The notes beneath the pieces were generated by a model. It was given only the letters and a program-made list of their open reading frames with translations, searched no databases and had not been told where the DNA came from. Position numbers and translations under genes: made by a program. Shown here piece by piece: positions 47,244 to 55,346 of a stretch of 64,000 bases of DNA; position 1 is the first letter of the stretch; every line of letters starts with the position of its first letter. Source of the DNA: Alphaproteobacteria bacterium (GTDB taxonomy: Bacteria; Pseudomonadota; Alphaproteobacteria; CACIAM-22H2). The stretch is taken from assembly GCA_017308135.1 (NCBI GenBank), contig JAFKFM010000009.1, positions 372,001 to 436,000 on the forward strand. Direction: 5' to 3'.

Positions 47244-48962
47244 ATGACCGACACGATGGCAGAGAGCGCGCGCTCTCGCCCGATGACGCAGGAAGAGAAG
47301 CGAGTCATTCTCGCGTCGTCCGCAGGTACCGTTTTCGAGTGGTACGACTTCTATCTTTACGGTTCGCTGGCGGCGATCATCGGCGCGCAGTTCTTCTCGT
47401 CCTTCCCGGAAGCGACGCGCAACGTCTTCGCGCTGCTGGCTTTCGCGGCGGGCTTCCTGGTTCGCCCGTTCGGCGCGCTGGTGTTCGGCCGCTTGGGCGA
47501 CATGGTCGGCCGTAAATACACCTTCCTGATGACCATCCTGATCATGGGCTCGTCGACCTTCCTGGTCGGCTGCTTGCCCGGCTACGAAACGATCGGTTGG
47601 GCCGCCCCCATCGCGCTGATCGCGCTGCGCATGGCGCAGGGTCTGGCGCTGGGCGGCGAATACGGCGGTGCGGTGGTTTACGTCGCCGAACACGCGCCGC
47701 ACGGGCGCCGCGGATTCTACACCAGCTGGATTCAAACGACCGCCACGCTGGGCCTGCTGCTGTCGCTGATGGTCATCCTGCTCGTCCGCAGCTACATGGG
47801 CGAAGCGGCCTTCGCGGCGTGGGGCTGGCGCATCCCGTTCCTGATTTCGATCTTCCTGCTGGCGATCTCGGTCTATATCCGCTTGCAGATGGAAGAAAGC
47901 CCGGCCTTCAAGAAGATGAAGGAGGAAGGCACGCATTCGAAGGCGCCGCTGTCCGAAGCGTTCGGCCAGTGGAAGAACGCCAAGTTCGCGCTGCTGGCCC
48001 TGCTCGGCCTCACCGCCGGTCAGGCCGTGGTCTGGTACACGGGCCAGTTCTACGCGCTGTTCTTCCTGCAGAGCATCCTGCGCATCGACGCGTGGACGGC
48101 CAACGTGCTGATCGCGTGGTCGCTGATCCTGGGTACGGGCGGCTTCATCGTGTTCGGCGCGCTGTCGGACCGCATCGGCCGCAAGGTGATCATCCTCGCC
48201 GGCTGCGCATTGGCGATCGTCACGTATTTCCCGGTGTTCAAGGCGATCACCGAATACGCGAACCCGATGCTGCACAAGGCGCAACAGGAAGTCAGCGTCG
48301 TGATCAAGGCGGATCCGGCGGATTGCTCGTTCCAGTTTAATCCGACGGGCACGTCGAAATTCACCAGCTCGTGCGACAACGCCAAGGCGCTGCTCGCGCG
48401 CGGATCGGTGAATTACAAAAACGAACCGGCACCCGCGGGCTCGACCGCGAAGATTGCGATCGGCGACGTCGAAGTCGAATCCTACGACACGACGAAGCTC
48501 GCGGGCGACGCCGCGCGTGCCGTCCCGGCGGCGTTCACCGCGGCCGTCAACGGGGCGCTGGGCAAGGCCGGCTACCCGATGCCGGGCGTGGCCAACCCCG
48601 ACATCGTGAAGCTCAGCGGCTTCTTCGACGCGCTGACGGGCAAGGCGTTCGTGCTGGTGATTCTGCTGACCTATCTCGTGATCCTGGTCACGATGGTCTA
48701 CGGGCCGATCGCGGCGGCGCTGGTGGAATTGTTCCCCACCCGCATCCGCTACACCGGCATGTCGCTGCCCTATCACATCGGCAACGGCTGGTTCGGCGGC
48801 CTGCTACCGGCCACGTCCTTCGCGATGATCGCGCAGACGGGCGATGTCTATTACGGCCTGTGGTACCCGATCATCATCGCGGGCATGACCTTGGTCATCG
48901 GCACGCTGTTCGTGCCCGAGAACAAGGACAAGGACATCTTCACGAAGGAATCGTCGGGCTGA
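47244..48962 (+). CDS. MHS-type MFS transporter with a large extracytoplasmic insertion
   Basis: 572 residues, longer than the usual 430-450 of MHS (ProP/ShiA-like) carriers. The start has ILASSAGTVFEWYDFYLYG and FGRLGDMVGRKYTFL, and the family motif GGEYGGAVVYVAEHAP follows. Between the eighth and ninth helices about 125 residues (about 335-460) are inserted; they carry C361 and C377, which could form a disulfide, and no hydrophobic helix. ATG 47244 is chosen because GGGAGGG lies nine bases upstream. Likely a proton symporter of an organic acid; substrate unknown. A terminator follows. Confidence 0.87.
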   Translation: MTDTMAESARSRPMTQEEKRVILASSAGTVFEWYDFYLYGSLAAIIGAQFFSSFPEATRNVFALLAFAAGFLVRPFGALVFGRLGDMVGRKYTFLMTILIMGSSTFLVGCLPGYETIGWAAPIALIALRMAQGLALGGEYGGAVVYVAEHAPHGRRGFYTSWIQTTATLGLLLSLMVILLVRSYMGEAAFAAWGWRIPFLISIFLLAISVYIRLQMEESPAFKKMKEEGTHSKAPLSEAFGQWKNAKFALLALLGLTAGQAVVWYTGQFYALFFLQSILRIDAWTANVLIAWSLILGTGGFIVFGALSDRIGRKVIILAGCALAIVTYFPVFKAITEYANPMLHKAQQEVSVVIKADPADCSFQFNPTGTSKFTSSCDNAKALLARGSVNYKNEPAPAGSTAKIAIGDVEVESYDTTKLAGDAARAVPAAFTAAVNGALGKAGYPMPGVANPDIVKLSGFFDALTGKAFVLVILLTYLVILVTMVYGPIAAALVELFPTRIRYTGMSLPYHIGNGWFGGLLPATSFAMIAQTGDVYYGLWYPIIIAGMTLVIGTLFVPENKDKDIFTKESSG

Positions 48963-48988
48963 GTTCGACCTCCACCCGACTAACCTGG

Positions 48989-49025
48989 GGGCCGCTTCGT
49001 TCACCCGAAGCGGCCCTTTTCTTTT
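48989..49025 (+). terminator. Intrinsic terminator after the MFS gene
   Basis: An 11-bp stem GGGCCGCTTCG (48989-48999) pairs with its complement (49006-49016) around a six-base loop, followed by TTTTCTTTT. It terminates the plus-strand MFS transcript and overlaps the end of the convergent gene at 49025. Confidence 0.9.
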
Positions 49026-49669
49026 CACACCGCGCGCAGTTCCAATTCGCGATCGGCCGGCGCGCCGTCGAGCAACGCGTTAGCCGCCGCTTCCGGCGGA
49101 ACGCGTTTGCGCAAGCGGTCGTAATAGGCGATCAGTCCGAAATCGAAAGCGTTGCGGACCACTTTGTGATCCTCCGCCTTGTTCTTGCTGTAGACCGGCA
49201 GCAATTCGAAGACCCGCTTGGCGGTCGGTTTGGCGAGTTTGATGGGCTCGAGCGGTCCCTCGACCGCCTCGAGTCGCATTTTGCACTCGGCCAAAAGATC
49301 GTCCCACCCGTCCGGCCGATGCTCGGGTGCGGGGTATTCACGTAGCGCGGAGGCGTACACCTCGGCCATCCGGGCGGCCAAGGCCGCGCGGCTCGCAAGC
49401 CCGGCCGGGGTCGCCACCATGCGCCCTAGCGCCAGCGCCGTCATATCGATCCCGAGCAGGCCGAACGCCTCCCACCGGCACTTGGCGTAAACCTTCACAA
49501 ACCCTTGATTTGCAAAGTAATGCTGCCCGAACCACGCAAGGGTATTGCGCGAAAACTCGTACACCGCGCGCTGCGTCAAATACGACGCCTCGCCGCTGAT
49601 GAAGCGGCGCAGTTCGGAAGGGTCGACGATCGGCAATGGGCGAAATCGTCGGATCAAAGCGGTCAACAT
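49025..49669 (-). CDS. Uncharacterised 214-residue protein beside the symporter genes
   Basis: A soluble, mostly helical protein with no signal peptide or recognised motif. Segments such as RAVYEFSRNTLAWFGQHYFA and FVKVYAKCRWEAFGLLG are aromatic-rich, and the C-terminal half includes NAFDFGLIAYYDRLRKRVPP. It lies between the MFS gene and the symporter pair and is divergent from the latter across 279 bp. The company suggests a role in transporter regulation, but nothing in the sequence shows it. Confidence 0.65.
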   Translation of the reverse strand: MLTALIRRFRPLPIVDPSELRRFISGEASYLTQRAVYEFSRNTLAWFGQHYFANQGFVKVYAKCRWEAFGLLGIDMTALALGRMVATPAGLASRAALAARMAEVYASALREYPAPEHRPDGWDDLLAECKMRLEAVEGPLEPIKLAKPTAKRVFELLPVYSKNKAEDHKVVRNAFDFGLIAYYDRLRKRVPPEAAANALLDGAPADRELELRAV

Positions 49670-49948
49670 GGGTTTCCGTCCGTTTGCGGTATTTAGTTAT
49701 TTCCCCCGGAAATTACCATCCAGGTTGTGCGTTTGCCGAGCCCCATGCTATCAGGGACCCCAATGGCGCCGGTAGTGCGTCAAACGACAGGTCTGGACTC
49801 GCCCACTCAGTCTTCCATTTCGGACGATCGATCCACATGCCGCGCAATCGGTATGGGGCGGCTTAACCGGGCCTGATGCGATGTGCCATCCATTGACACA
49901 TTCGGCGACCGGCGGCGTATGCCCAACGGTCCGCCGCGGAGAGGTCGA

Positions 49949-50215
49949 ATGAGCAAAAAACTATCCCAAGAGGAAATGCAGTCCTACTGGGGCAAGACGT
50001 CCAAATTGATGTGGACGATCCTGGCCCTGTGGTTCTTTTTCAGCTTCGTCGTCCACTTTTTCGCGGTCTCGTTGAACGAGATCCGCGTTTTGGGCTTCCC
50101 GCTCGGCTTCTATATGGCCGCGCAGGGATCGCTGATCGCTTTCGTCGTGCTTTGCTTCTGGAACGCTTCGGCCCAGAACAAGATCGACGAAGAGTTCGGC
50201 GTGTCGGACGAGTAA
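49949..50215 (+). CDS. Sodium:solute symporter small subunit (DUF4212)
   Basis: An 88-residue membrane protein with two helices (about 23-43, 53-75). QSYWGKTSKLMWTILALWF at the start is typical of the DUF4212 small subunit that always precedes a VC_2705-type symporter. GGAGAGG lies four bases before ATG 49949; an upstream in-frame ATG at 49883 adds unrelated residues. The next gene starts 15 bp downstream. It probably assembles with or stabilises the large subunit. TTGACA at 49893-49898 with TATGCC at 49918 is a weak promoter candidate. Confidence 0.9.
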   Translation: MSKKLSQEEMQSYWGKTSKLMWTILALWFFFSFVVHFFAVSLNEIRVLGFPLGFYMAAQGSLIAFVVLCFWNASAQNKIDEEFGVSDE

Positions 50216-50230
50216 GGCAGGAGAATCCCC

Positions 50231-52138
50231 ATGGCCGGCGCCGCCGCAAACAGCAGCTTCCTCCAGAACCTCGGCAAGATCTACGCGATCTATACCGGGT
50301 CGTTCGCGGGTTTCGTGATCTTCCTCGGCATTCTCGAATTCTTCGGGGTGCCCGACAAGATCCTCGGATACCTGTTCATCTTCCTCACGATCGGCGTCTA
50401 CGCGCTGATCGGCATTCTGTCGCGCACGGCGGAAGTGTCGGAATACTACGTCGCGGGCCGCTCGGTCCCGGCGCTGTATAACGGCATGGCCACGGGTGCG
50501 GACTGGATGTCCGCCGCCTCGTTCATCGGCATGGCGGGTTCGCTCTATTTCGGCGGCTACGACGGCTTGGCCTTCGTGCTCGGCTGGACGGGCGGCTACG
50601 TGCTGGTGTCCATCCTGATGGCGCCTTACCTGCGCAAATTCGGGCAGTTCACGGTTCCCGATTTCTGCGGCGCCCGCTACGGCGGCAACGCGGCGCGCAC
50701 GCTCGCCGTGATCGTGCTGATCACCGCGTCGTTCGTCTACGTCGTGGCGCAGATCGTGGGCGTGGGCATCATCACCTCGCGCTTCCTGGGCATGGACTTC
50801 AAGCTCGCCTGCTTCGTGGGCCTCATCGGCATTCTCGTGTGCTCGATGCTCGGCGGCATGAAGGCGGTGACCTGGACCCAGGTCGCCCAGTACATCATCC
50901 TGATCATCGCCTACCTGATCCCGGTCGTGATCATGTCGGCGCAGGTCACGGGCGTTCCCATCCCGCAGTTGATGTACGGTCAGGCGCTCGAGAAGATCGC
51001 CGCACTGGAAACGACGCTGGGCGTGGCCAAGGGCCACGTCGCGGCCTTCGCCGATGCGCGCGGCACCTTCAACATGACCTCGGCGATCAACTTCTTCGCC
51101 TTGATCCTGTGCTTGATGGTCGGCACCGCGTCGCTGCCGCACATCCTGATGCGCTACTTCACCACGCCGTCGGTCCGTCAGGCCCGCGACTCGGTGGGCT
51201 GGTCGCTGTTCTTCATCTTCCTGCTCTACTTCACGGCGCCGGCCTACGCGGCCTTCGCCAAGCTGGAGGTGTATCAGAACATCATCGGTCAGCCGATCTC
51301 GGCCCTGCCGAGCTGGATCGCTTCGTGGGGCAAGCCGGGGCTCGCCCTGGTCGGCGCCTGCGACGCGGCCAACGCGGCGGAGATCTTCCCGATCTGCCGC
51401 GGCGGTGCGGCGGGCAACGGCGACGGCATCCTGCAGCTCTCCGAGTTCCGCATCCATCCGGACGCGATCGTGTTGGCGACCCCCGAAATCGCGGGTCTGC
51501 CCTACGTGATCGCGGGCCTGGTGGCCGCGGGCGGTCTGGCGGCGGCGCTTTCCACCGCCGACGGTCTGCTGCTGGCGATCGCCAACGCGCTCTCGCACGA
51601 CATCTACTACAAGATGATCGACCCCAACGCCGACACGAAGCGCCGCCTGATCATCAGCCGCGTGCTTCTGGCCGTCGTGGCGGTGATCGCGGCTTACGTC
51701 GCGGGCACCCTGGGTGCGGACATCCTGTTCCTCGTGTCGTGGGCCTTCTCCATCGCCGCGTCGGGGCTGTTCGCCGCCCTCGTGCTCGGCATCTGGTGGA
51801 AGCGGGCCGGCGACGCGTCGGGCGTGTGGAGCATGCTGATCGGCTACGGCGTGTGCATGTTCTTCCTGATCACCACGGAGTTCTACGGGCCGGCCCTCAA
51901 GGCCGCACTCGGCGACATCGTGACGATCGTGAACGTGCGCGGCCGCCAAGTCGCGTATCTCTGGGGCATCAACAACATCTCGGTCGGTATCTTCGGCATC
52001 CCGGCGGCGTTCCTCGCCCAATGGGTCGCGCAGAAGTTCACCGCCGAGGCGAGCCCCGAGATGCAGGACTTCATCGACTCCATCCGCGTTCCGGCCGGCG
52101 ACGTCAGACTCGCCCCCGGCATGGCGGCCAAGGAGTAA
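50231..52138 (+). CDS. Sodium:solute symporter large subunit (VC_2705 type, acetate/ActP-like)
   Basis: A 635-residue SSS-family symporter with about 13 to 14 helices. SEYYVAGRSVPALYNGMATGADWMS near 73-97 is the sodium:solute symporter core, followed by GGMKAVTWTQVAQYI and LSTADGLLLAIANALSHD. A loop of about 45 residues near 375-420 contains NGDGILQLSEFR, an EF-hand-like calcium loop whose first position is Ala instead of Asp. Substrate probably a short-chain monocarboxylate such as acetate, by family resemblance. Two hairpin terminators follow the gene. Confidence 0.9.
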   Translation: MAGAAANSSFLQNLGKIYAIYTGSFAGFVIFLGILEFFGVPDKILGYLFIFLTIGVYALIGILSRTAEVSEYYVAGRSVPALYNGMATGADWMSAASFIGMAGSLYFGGYDGLAFVLGWTGGYVLVSILMAPYLRKFGQFTVPDFCGARYGGNAARTLAVIVLITASFVYVVAQIVGVGIITSRFLGMDFKLACFVGLIGILVCSMLGGMKAVTWTQVAQYIILIIAYLIPVVIMSAQVTGVPIPQLMYGQALEKIAALETTLGVAKGHVAAFADARGTFNMTSAINFFALILCLMVGTASLPHILMRYFTTPSVRQARDSVGWSLFFIFLLYFTAPAYAAFAKLEVYQNIIGQPISALPSWIASWGKPGLALVGACDAANAAEIFPICRGGAAGNGDGILQLSEFRIHPDAIVLATPEIAGLPYVIAGLVAAGGLAAALSTADGLLLAIANALSHDIYYKMIDPNADTKRRLIISRVLLAVVAVIAAYVAGTLGADILFLVSWAFSIAASGLFAALVLGIWWKRAGDASGVWSMLIGYGVCMFFLITTEFYGPALKAALGDIVTIVNVRGRQVAYLWGINNISVGIFGIPAAFLAQWVAQKFTAEASPEMQDFIDSIRVPAGDVRLAPGMAAKE

Positions 52139-52142
52139 AACC

Positions 52143-52171
52143 AAATCCGCCCCGGCGACGGGGCGGATTTT
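52143..52171 (+). terminator. First terminator after the symporter operon
   Basis: AAATCCGCCCC (52143-52153) and its complement GGGGCGGATTT (52160-52170) form an 11-bp stem with a six-base loop, ending in TTTT, 5 bp after the symporter stop. Confidence 0.85.
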
Positions 52172-52176
52172 CCTGG

Positions 52177-52207
52177 GGCGGGGTCTTCGGACCCCGCCTT
52201 TTTCTTT
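52177..52207 (+). terminator. Second tandem terminator
   Basis: GGCGGGGTC (52177-52185), a stable TTCG tetraloop, and GACCCCGCC (52190-52198), followed by TTTTTCTTT. Tandem to the first, it strongly insulates the downstream genes. Confidence 0.88.
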
Positions 52208-52278
52208 GGGCCGATTTTTGTCGGCCGGGCTTTCTTTCGATGGACAGGCCGCGCGCGTTGCGGCATTCACGAAACACG

Positions 52279-52599
52279 ATGACCGACAGCCAGTTCTTCC
52301 TCAATTATCCGGTTTTTTGGATCGTCAATTACGGCTTGGCGATCGTCATCTGGTCGTGCGTCGGCCGCTTCCTGCTCGCCTTTTTCGTGCCGTCGATGCA
52401 GCCCACCAACTACATCTGGCGCGCCTTCGTGGCGCTGACGGAATGGGCGCTGATCGCGGTGCGCTACATCACGCCAAGCTTCGTGCGGCCCTTCATGCTG
52501 CCGCCGATCGCGGCGTTCTGGCTCTTTCATATCCGCGTCGTCGCGTTCCTGGTCATGTGGCGCTGGGGCCTGGTGCCGCCGATCGGGGCGGGGGGCTGA
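52279..52599 (+). CDS. Small membrane protein, weakly YggT-like
   Basis: 106 residues with hydrophobic helices near 8-37, 45-62 and 72-92. The order helix, then QPTNYIWRAFVALTEWALIAVR, ITPSFVRPF, then helix, resembles the YggT family pattern (NPxxR..LTEP.LRP), but the match is loose. First of three small membrane genes after the tandem terminators; the next ATG follows 6 bp after its TGA. Function unknown. Confidence 0.65.
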   Translation: MTDSQFFLNYPVFWIVNYGLAIVIWSCVGRFLLAFFVPSMQPTNYIWRAFVALTEWALIAVRYITPSFVRPFMLPPIAAFWLFHIRVVAFLVMWRWGLVPPIGAGG

Positions 52600-52605
52600 G
52601 GCGCC

Positions 52606-52929
52606 ATGGAACGCCATCAGATTTTCGCGCTGATCCTGGGCCTGTCGGTCGTCAACGGCATGTTTTCGCCCTATCTCGACCTGACGATCGCGCTCGCCCC
52701 GATTTGGGTCCCGTCCTGGCTGCCCGACAACCCGTCGCTGCTGTTCTATTTCGCCTCGCTGCTGACCGCGACGACCACGCTGCTGGTGTCGGGCGTGCCG
52801 GCGGGATTGGCCGAAGGCGCCGTCCCCGGCTTGCGCAATTCCAATACGTCGCTGTGGATCTGGGCCGGGGCGGCTTCCGTGCTGACCATCCCGGGTATCC
52901 TGCGGCTGATCTATCTCCTCGCCGCCTGA
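52606..52929 (+). CDS. Small membrane protein of unknown function
   Basis: 107 residues with about three hydrophobic segments (6-30, 43-65, 84-106). Features include DLTIALAPIWVPSWLPDNPS and SGVPAGLAEGAVPGLRNSNTS. There is no recognised motif. It is 6 bp downstream of the preceding membrane gene, so the two are cotranscribed and perhaps form one complex. Confidence 0.65.
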   Translation: MERHQIFALILGLSVVNGMFSPYLDLTIALAPIWVPSWLPDNPSLLFYFASLLTATTTLLVSGVPAGLAEGAVPGLRNSNTSLWIWAGAASVLTIPGILRLIYLLAA

Positions 52930-52991
52930 CGGCGCCGGCCGTTGGTGATAGGCTGGCGGCTTCTACCCCCCGGCCTTGCGCGAGAGACGAC

Positions 52992-53399
52992 GTGCAGGAA
53001 ATCGAACGCATTCGGGCGGCGGCGATGACGTCGATCGGCCGCGCGTGCCTGTTCTTCATGCTGGCGGTCGGCACGGTGATGGCCGGCCTCACCGCGTGGC
53101 CCTATCTCGCCTTCAAAAGCGGCGCGATCCTGACGACGCTGTTGGCGATGATCCTCACCTTGCGCGCCACGCTGATCGACCGCCAGGACATCAAGCGCAC
53201 CGAGACTTGGTTTCTGCTGCGCGCGCGCGACGAAAAGCTCGACGAACGCGCGCGGCGCATGATCGCCGGCGTGCTGCAGGAAACCTATCGCACGCTCGCG
53301 CTCTACGCGGCGCTGATCGCCGTCGGCTGCTGGATGTTCGCCTTCGCGGCGCTGCTCGTCCTGCCTCAGGCTGTCGTCACGCCGCGCACGCTCGTATAG
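52992..53399 (+). CDS. Small membrane protein of unknown function
   Basis: 135 residues starting at GTG 52992 (VQEIERIRAAAMTSIG); ATG 53025 is an alternative start. Helices lie near 18-36, 40-58 and 102-123, and the central loop is charged (DRQDIKRTETWFLLRARDEK). Its last 34 bp overlap the end of the convergent lactonase gene. Function unknown. Confidence 0.65.
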   Translation: MQEIERIRAAAMTSIGRACLFFMLAVGTVMAGLTAWPYLAFKSGAILTTLLAMILTLRATLIDRQDIKRTETWFLLRARDEKLDERARRMIAGVLQETYRTLALYAALIAVGCWMFAFAALLVLPQAVVTPRTLV

Positions 53400-54298
53400 A
53401 TCGAATAGAGCGAGTGGCTCGCCGCCATGAACAGGCGGGTGTGATATTTGCCGCCGAAGCACAGATTGGCGCAGCGTTCCGGCAGATCAATATGCAGGAT
53501 CGGCGTGCCGTCGGGCGCGAAGACGCGCACGCCGTCCAGCCCCTCGCCCATGCCCCAGCCCGCCCACACATTGCCGCGCTCGTCGCAGCGCCAGCCATCG
53601 GGCGTGCCCAATTCGCCGCAATCGGCGAAGGGGCGCTTGTTGGCGAGCTTGTCGCCGACCACGTCGAATACCCAGGTGCGGCGCGGGCGCGACGCGCTCT
53701 CGACCACGTAGAGCAATTTCTCGTCGGGCGAGAAACACAGCCCGTTGGGGCCGTCCATGCCGTCGGCGACGACCGTCAGTTTTCCGGTCGCGGGATCGAG
53801 GCGATAGAACGCCATCGGAAGTTCGCTCGGTGCCCGTTCGCCTTCGTAATCCGACAGGATGCCGAAAGCCGGATCGCTGAACCACACCGAGCCGTCCGAC
53901 TTCACGACCACGTCGTTGGGCGAGTTCAGGCGCTTGCCCTCGAACTTATCCGCCAGCACGGTGATCGTGCCGTCGTATTCGGTGCGCGTGACGCGGCGGG
54001 TGAAATGCTCGCAGGAGACGAGGCGGCCCTGCCGGTCGCGCGTGTTGCCGTTGGAGAAGTTCGACGGCTTGCGGAACTCGGAGACGGCGCCGGTTTCTTC
54101 GGTCCAGCGCAGCATGCGGTTGTTGGGGATGTCCGACCAAACCAGAAAATGCCCGTCGCCGAACCAGACCGGGCCTTCCGACCAGCGCGTGCCGGTGTAA
54201 AGCCGCTCGACCGAGGCGTTCATCGGGATGAGCCCGGCCCCGCGCGGATCGAGGACGCGCACGGAAGGATCGGGATAGCGTTCGGACGGCGTCCACAT
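53366..54298 (-). CDS. SMP-30/gluconolactonase family hydrolase
   Basis: A 310-residue six-bladed propeller lactonase. Metal-site and blade motifs are RWSEGPVWFGDG near 36, RLNSPNDVVVKSDGSVWFSD near 108-128, DGPNGLCFSPDEKLLYVVES and LGTPDGWRCDERGNVW. It opens aldonolactones to sugar acids, so it may serve sugar oxidation pathways such as the operon at 9187. ATG 54296-54298 has a G-rich Shine-Dalgarno. No export signal. The open frame extends into the tRNA upstream, but that part is not coding. Confidence 0.9.
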   Translation of the reverse strand: MWTPSERYPDPSVRVLDPRGAGLIPMNASVERLYTGTRWSEGPVWFGDGHFLVWSDIPNNRMLRWTEETGAVSEFRKPSNFSNGNTRDRQGRLVSCEHFTRRVTRTEYDGTITVLADKFEGKRLNSPNDVVVKSDGSVWFSDPAFGILSDYEGERAPSELPMAFYRLDPATGKLTVVADGMDGPNGLCFSPDEKLLYVVESASRPRRTWVFDVVGDKLANKRPFADCGELGTPDGWRCDERGNVWAGWGMGEGLDGVRVFAPDGTPILHIDLPERCANLCFGGKYHTRLFMAASHSLYSIYTSVRGVTTA

Positions 54299-54382
54299 GA
54301 TGGCGAATTCCCCCAGGATTTTCGTTCGGCTTATTTGGCTCGAAGCGGTGCGGCCGCGCAAGCGCGACGCGCCCGGCTCCGG

Positions 54383-54455
54383 TGGGCCCGGCAGGATTCG
54401 AACCTGCGACAACACCGTTATGAGCGGCGCGTTCTGACCGCTGAACTACGGGCCC
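54383..54455 (-). tRNA. tRNA with CAT anticodon (Ile2 more likely than elongator Met)
   Basis: Acceptor GGGCCCG (54455-54449) pairs with CGGGCCC (54390-54384), D-arm GTTC/GAAC, anticodon loop CTCATAA giving CAT, T-arm CAGG/CCTG around GTTCGAAT. The CCA end is not encoded (CCG follows). The GGGCCCG acceptor and the CGCCG anticodon stem resemble the lysidine-modified isoleucine tRNA of alphaproteobacteria; elongator Met remains possible. Confidence 0.85.
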
Positions 54456-54547
54456 GCCGGAACCGGCGGCACCGGTTTAGCCGGTTTGGCGCGCGCCGCC
54501 AACCGGTGTCGTTGACGGCGCGGATAAACAGAAAGCGAAGCCGGCGA

Positions 54548-55309
54548 TCAGCGGAGCTGTTGAATCGTGATCGTGGCGGGCGTCGTGGGGGATGCCTTCA
54601 GCTCCCGCGCATCCGCCCCCGTCGGCCGAACCATCATTCGCGTTTCCATCGGTCGCGTTTCGCCGAACGCGACAAGTGCCGCCCGCGCGCCGTCCGGCGA
54701 TGCGCTGATCGCCAAACTCCGCTTTTCGGGATTCCGGCCATCAAAAACGAGATCGCCGATATAGACGACTTCGTTGGCGCGCGCCGAGAAGATCGGCGTT
54801 TCGGGCGTGGCGACCGGATCGATCAAGTCCGTATGAGAATAGGTTTCGCGTGTCGGCGAGAATACATAGGTTTCGCGTGTATTAACGTTATAAGCGCGCT
54901 GAAATGAAACAAGATGATATCGAACGCCGGCGTTTATTTGGATGACGCCGTAGTTTCCGGGGGGCATCCGTAGAATATGATAGTCGAGTTCATCCTCGGC
55001 CAAGGTTAGGCGTTGCCCAAGCGGCGCCGTGCCGAAAAATCCGATCCAAGACTGTGTCGCTCGTCCGTCGATTTTCTCGCCCTCGGCGCCCGCTATCGTA
55101 TAGCCGAACGTGGGAACCCCCATCCGGCGCAGCCCGACAACGACGATCGCCTGGCTTTCGAAGTTCGGCGAATATATCAACGTCCCCAACCGGGCCGTCT
55201 TGTTCGCCGGCTGCATCGATCCGCTGCGCTGAACGCACGCGCCGAGCGTCAAAAGCGCAACAAGCGCTAGGCAGGCGCCCCAAAGTCGACGAGATTCGAA
55301 TTTTAACAT
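54548..55309 (-). CDS. Orphan lipoprotein of unknown function
   Basis: A 253-residue precursor with a lipoprotein signal (LVALLTLGAC, lipobox cysteine at residue 25). The mature part is beta-rich with VGLRRMGVPTFGYTIAGAEG and YGVIQINAGVRYHLVSFQRA. I recognise no family. The region is more AT-rich than its neighbours and sits next to a tRNA gene, suggesting horizontal gain. The second lipoprotein gene lies 37 bp upstream on the same strand, so the pair may be one operon. Confidence 0.72.
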   Translation of the reverse strand: MLKFESRRLWGACLALVALLTLGACVQRSGSMQPANKTARLGTLIYSPNFESQAIVVVGLRRMGVPTFGYTIAGAEGEKIDGRATQSWIGFFGTAPLGQRLTLAEDELDYHILRMPPGNYGVIQINAGVRYHLVSFQRAYNVNTRETYVFSPTRETYSHTDLIDPVATPETPIFSARANEVVYIGDLVFDGRNPEKRSLAISASPDGARAALVAFGETRPMETRMMVRPTGADARELKASPTTPATITIQQLR

Positions 55310-55346
55310 GGCGAGATTTCCATTTCCCTGACGAAACGCCGCCGCG

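Noticed and set aside
49670-49948. Sigma-54 promoter before the symporter genes
   Set aside because: No TGGCAC-N5-TTGC arrangement on the plus strand; the GTGCCA seen is not followed by a -12 element.
54299-54415. Extension of the SMP-30 frame into the tRNA gene
   Set aside because: The tRNA cloverleaf is clear, and ATG 54296-54298 with G-rich upstream sequence gives the normal protein start.
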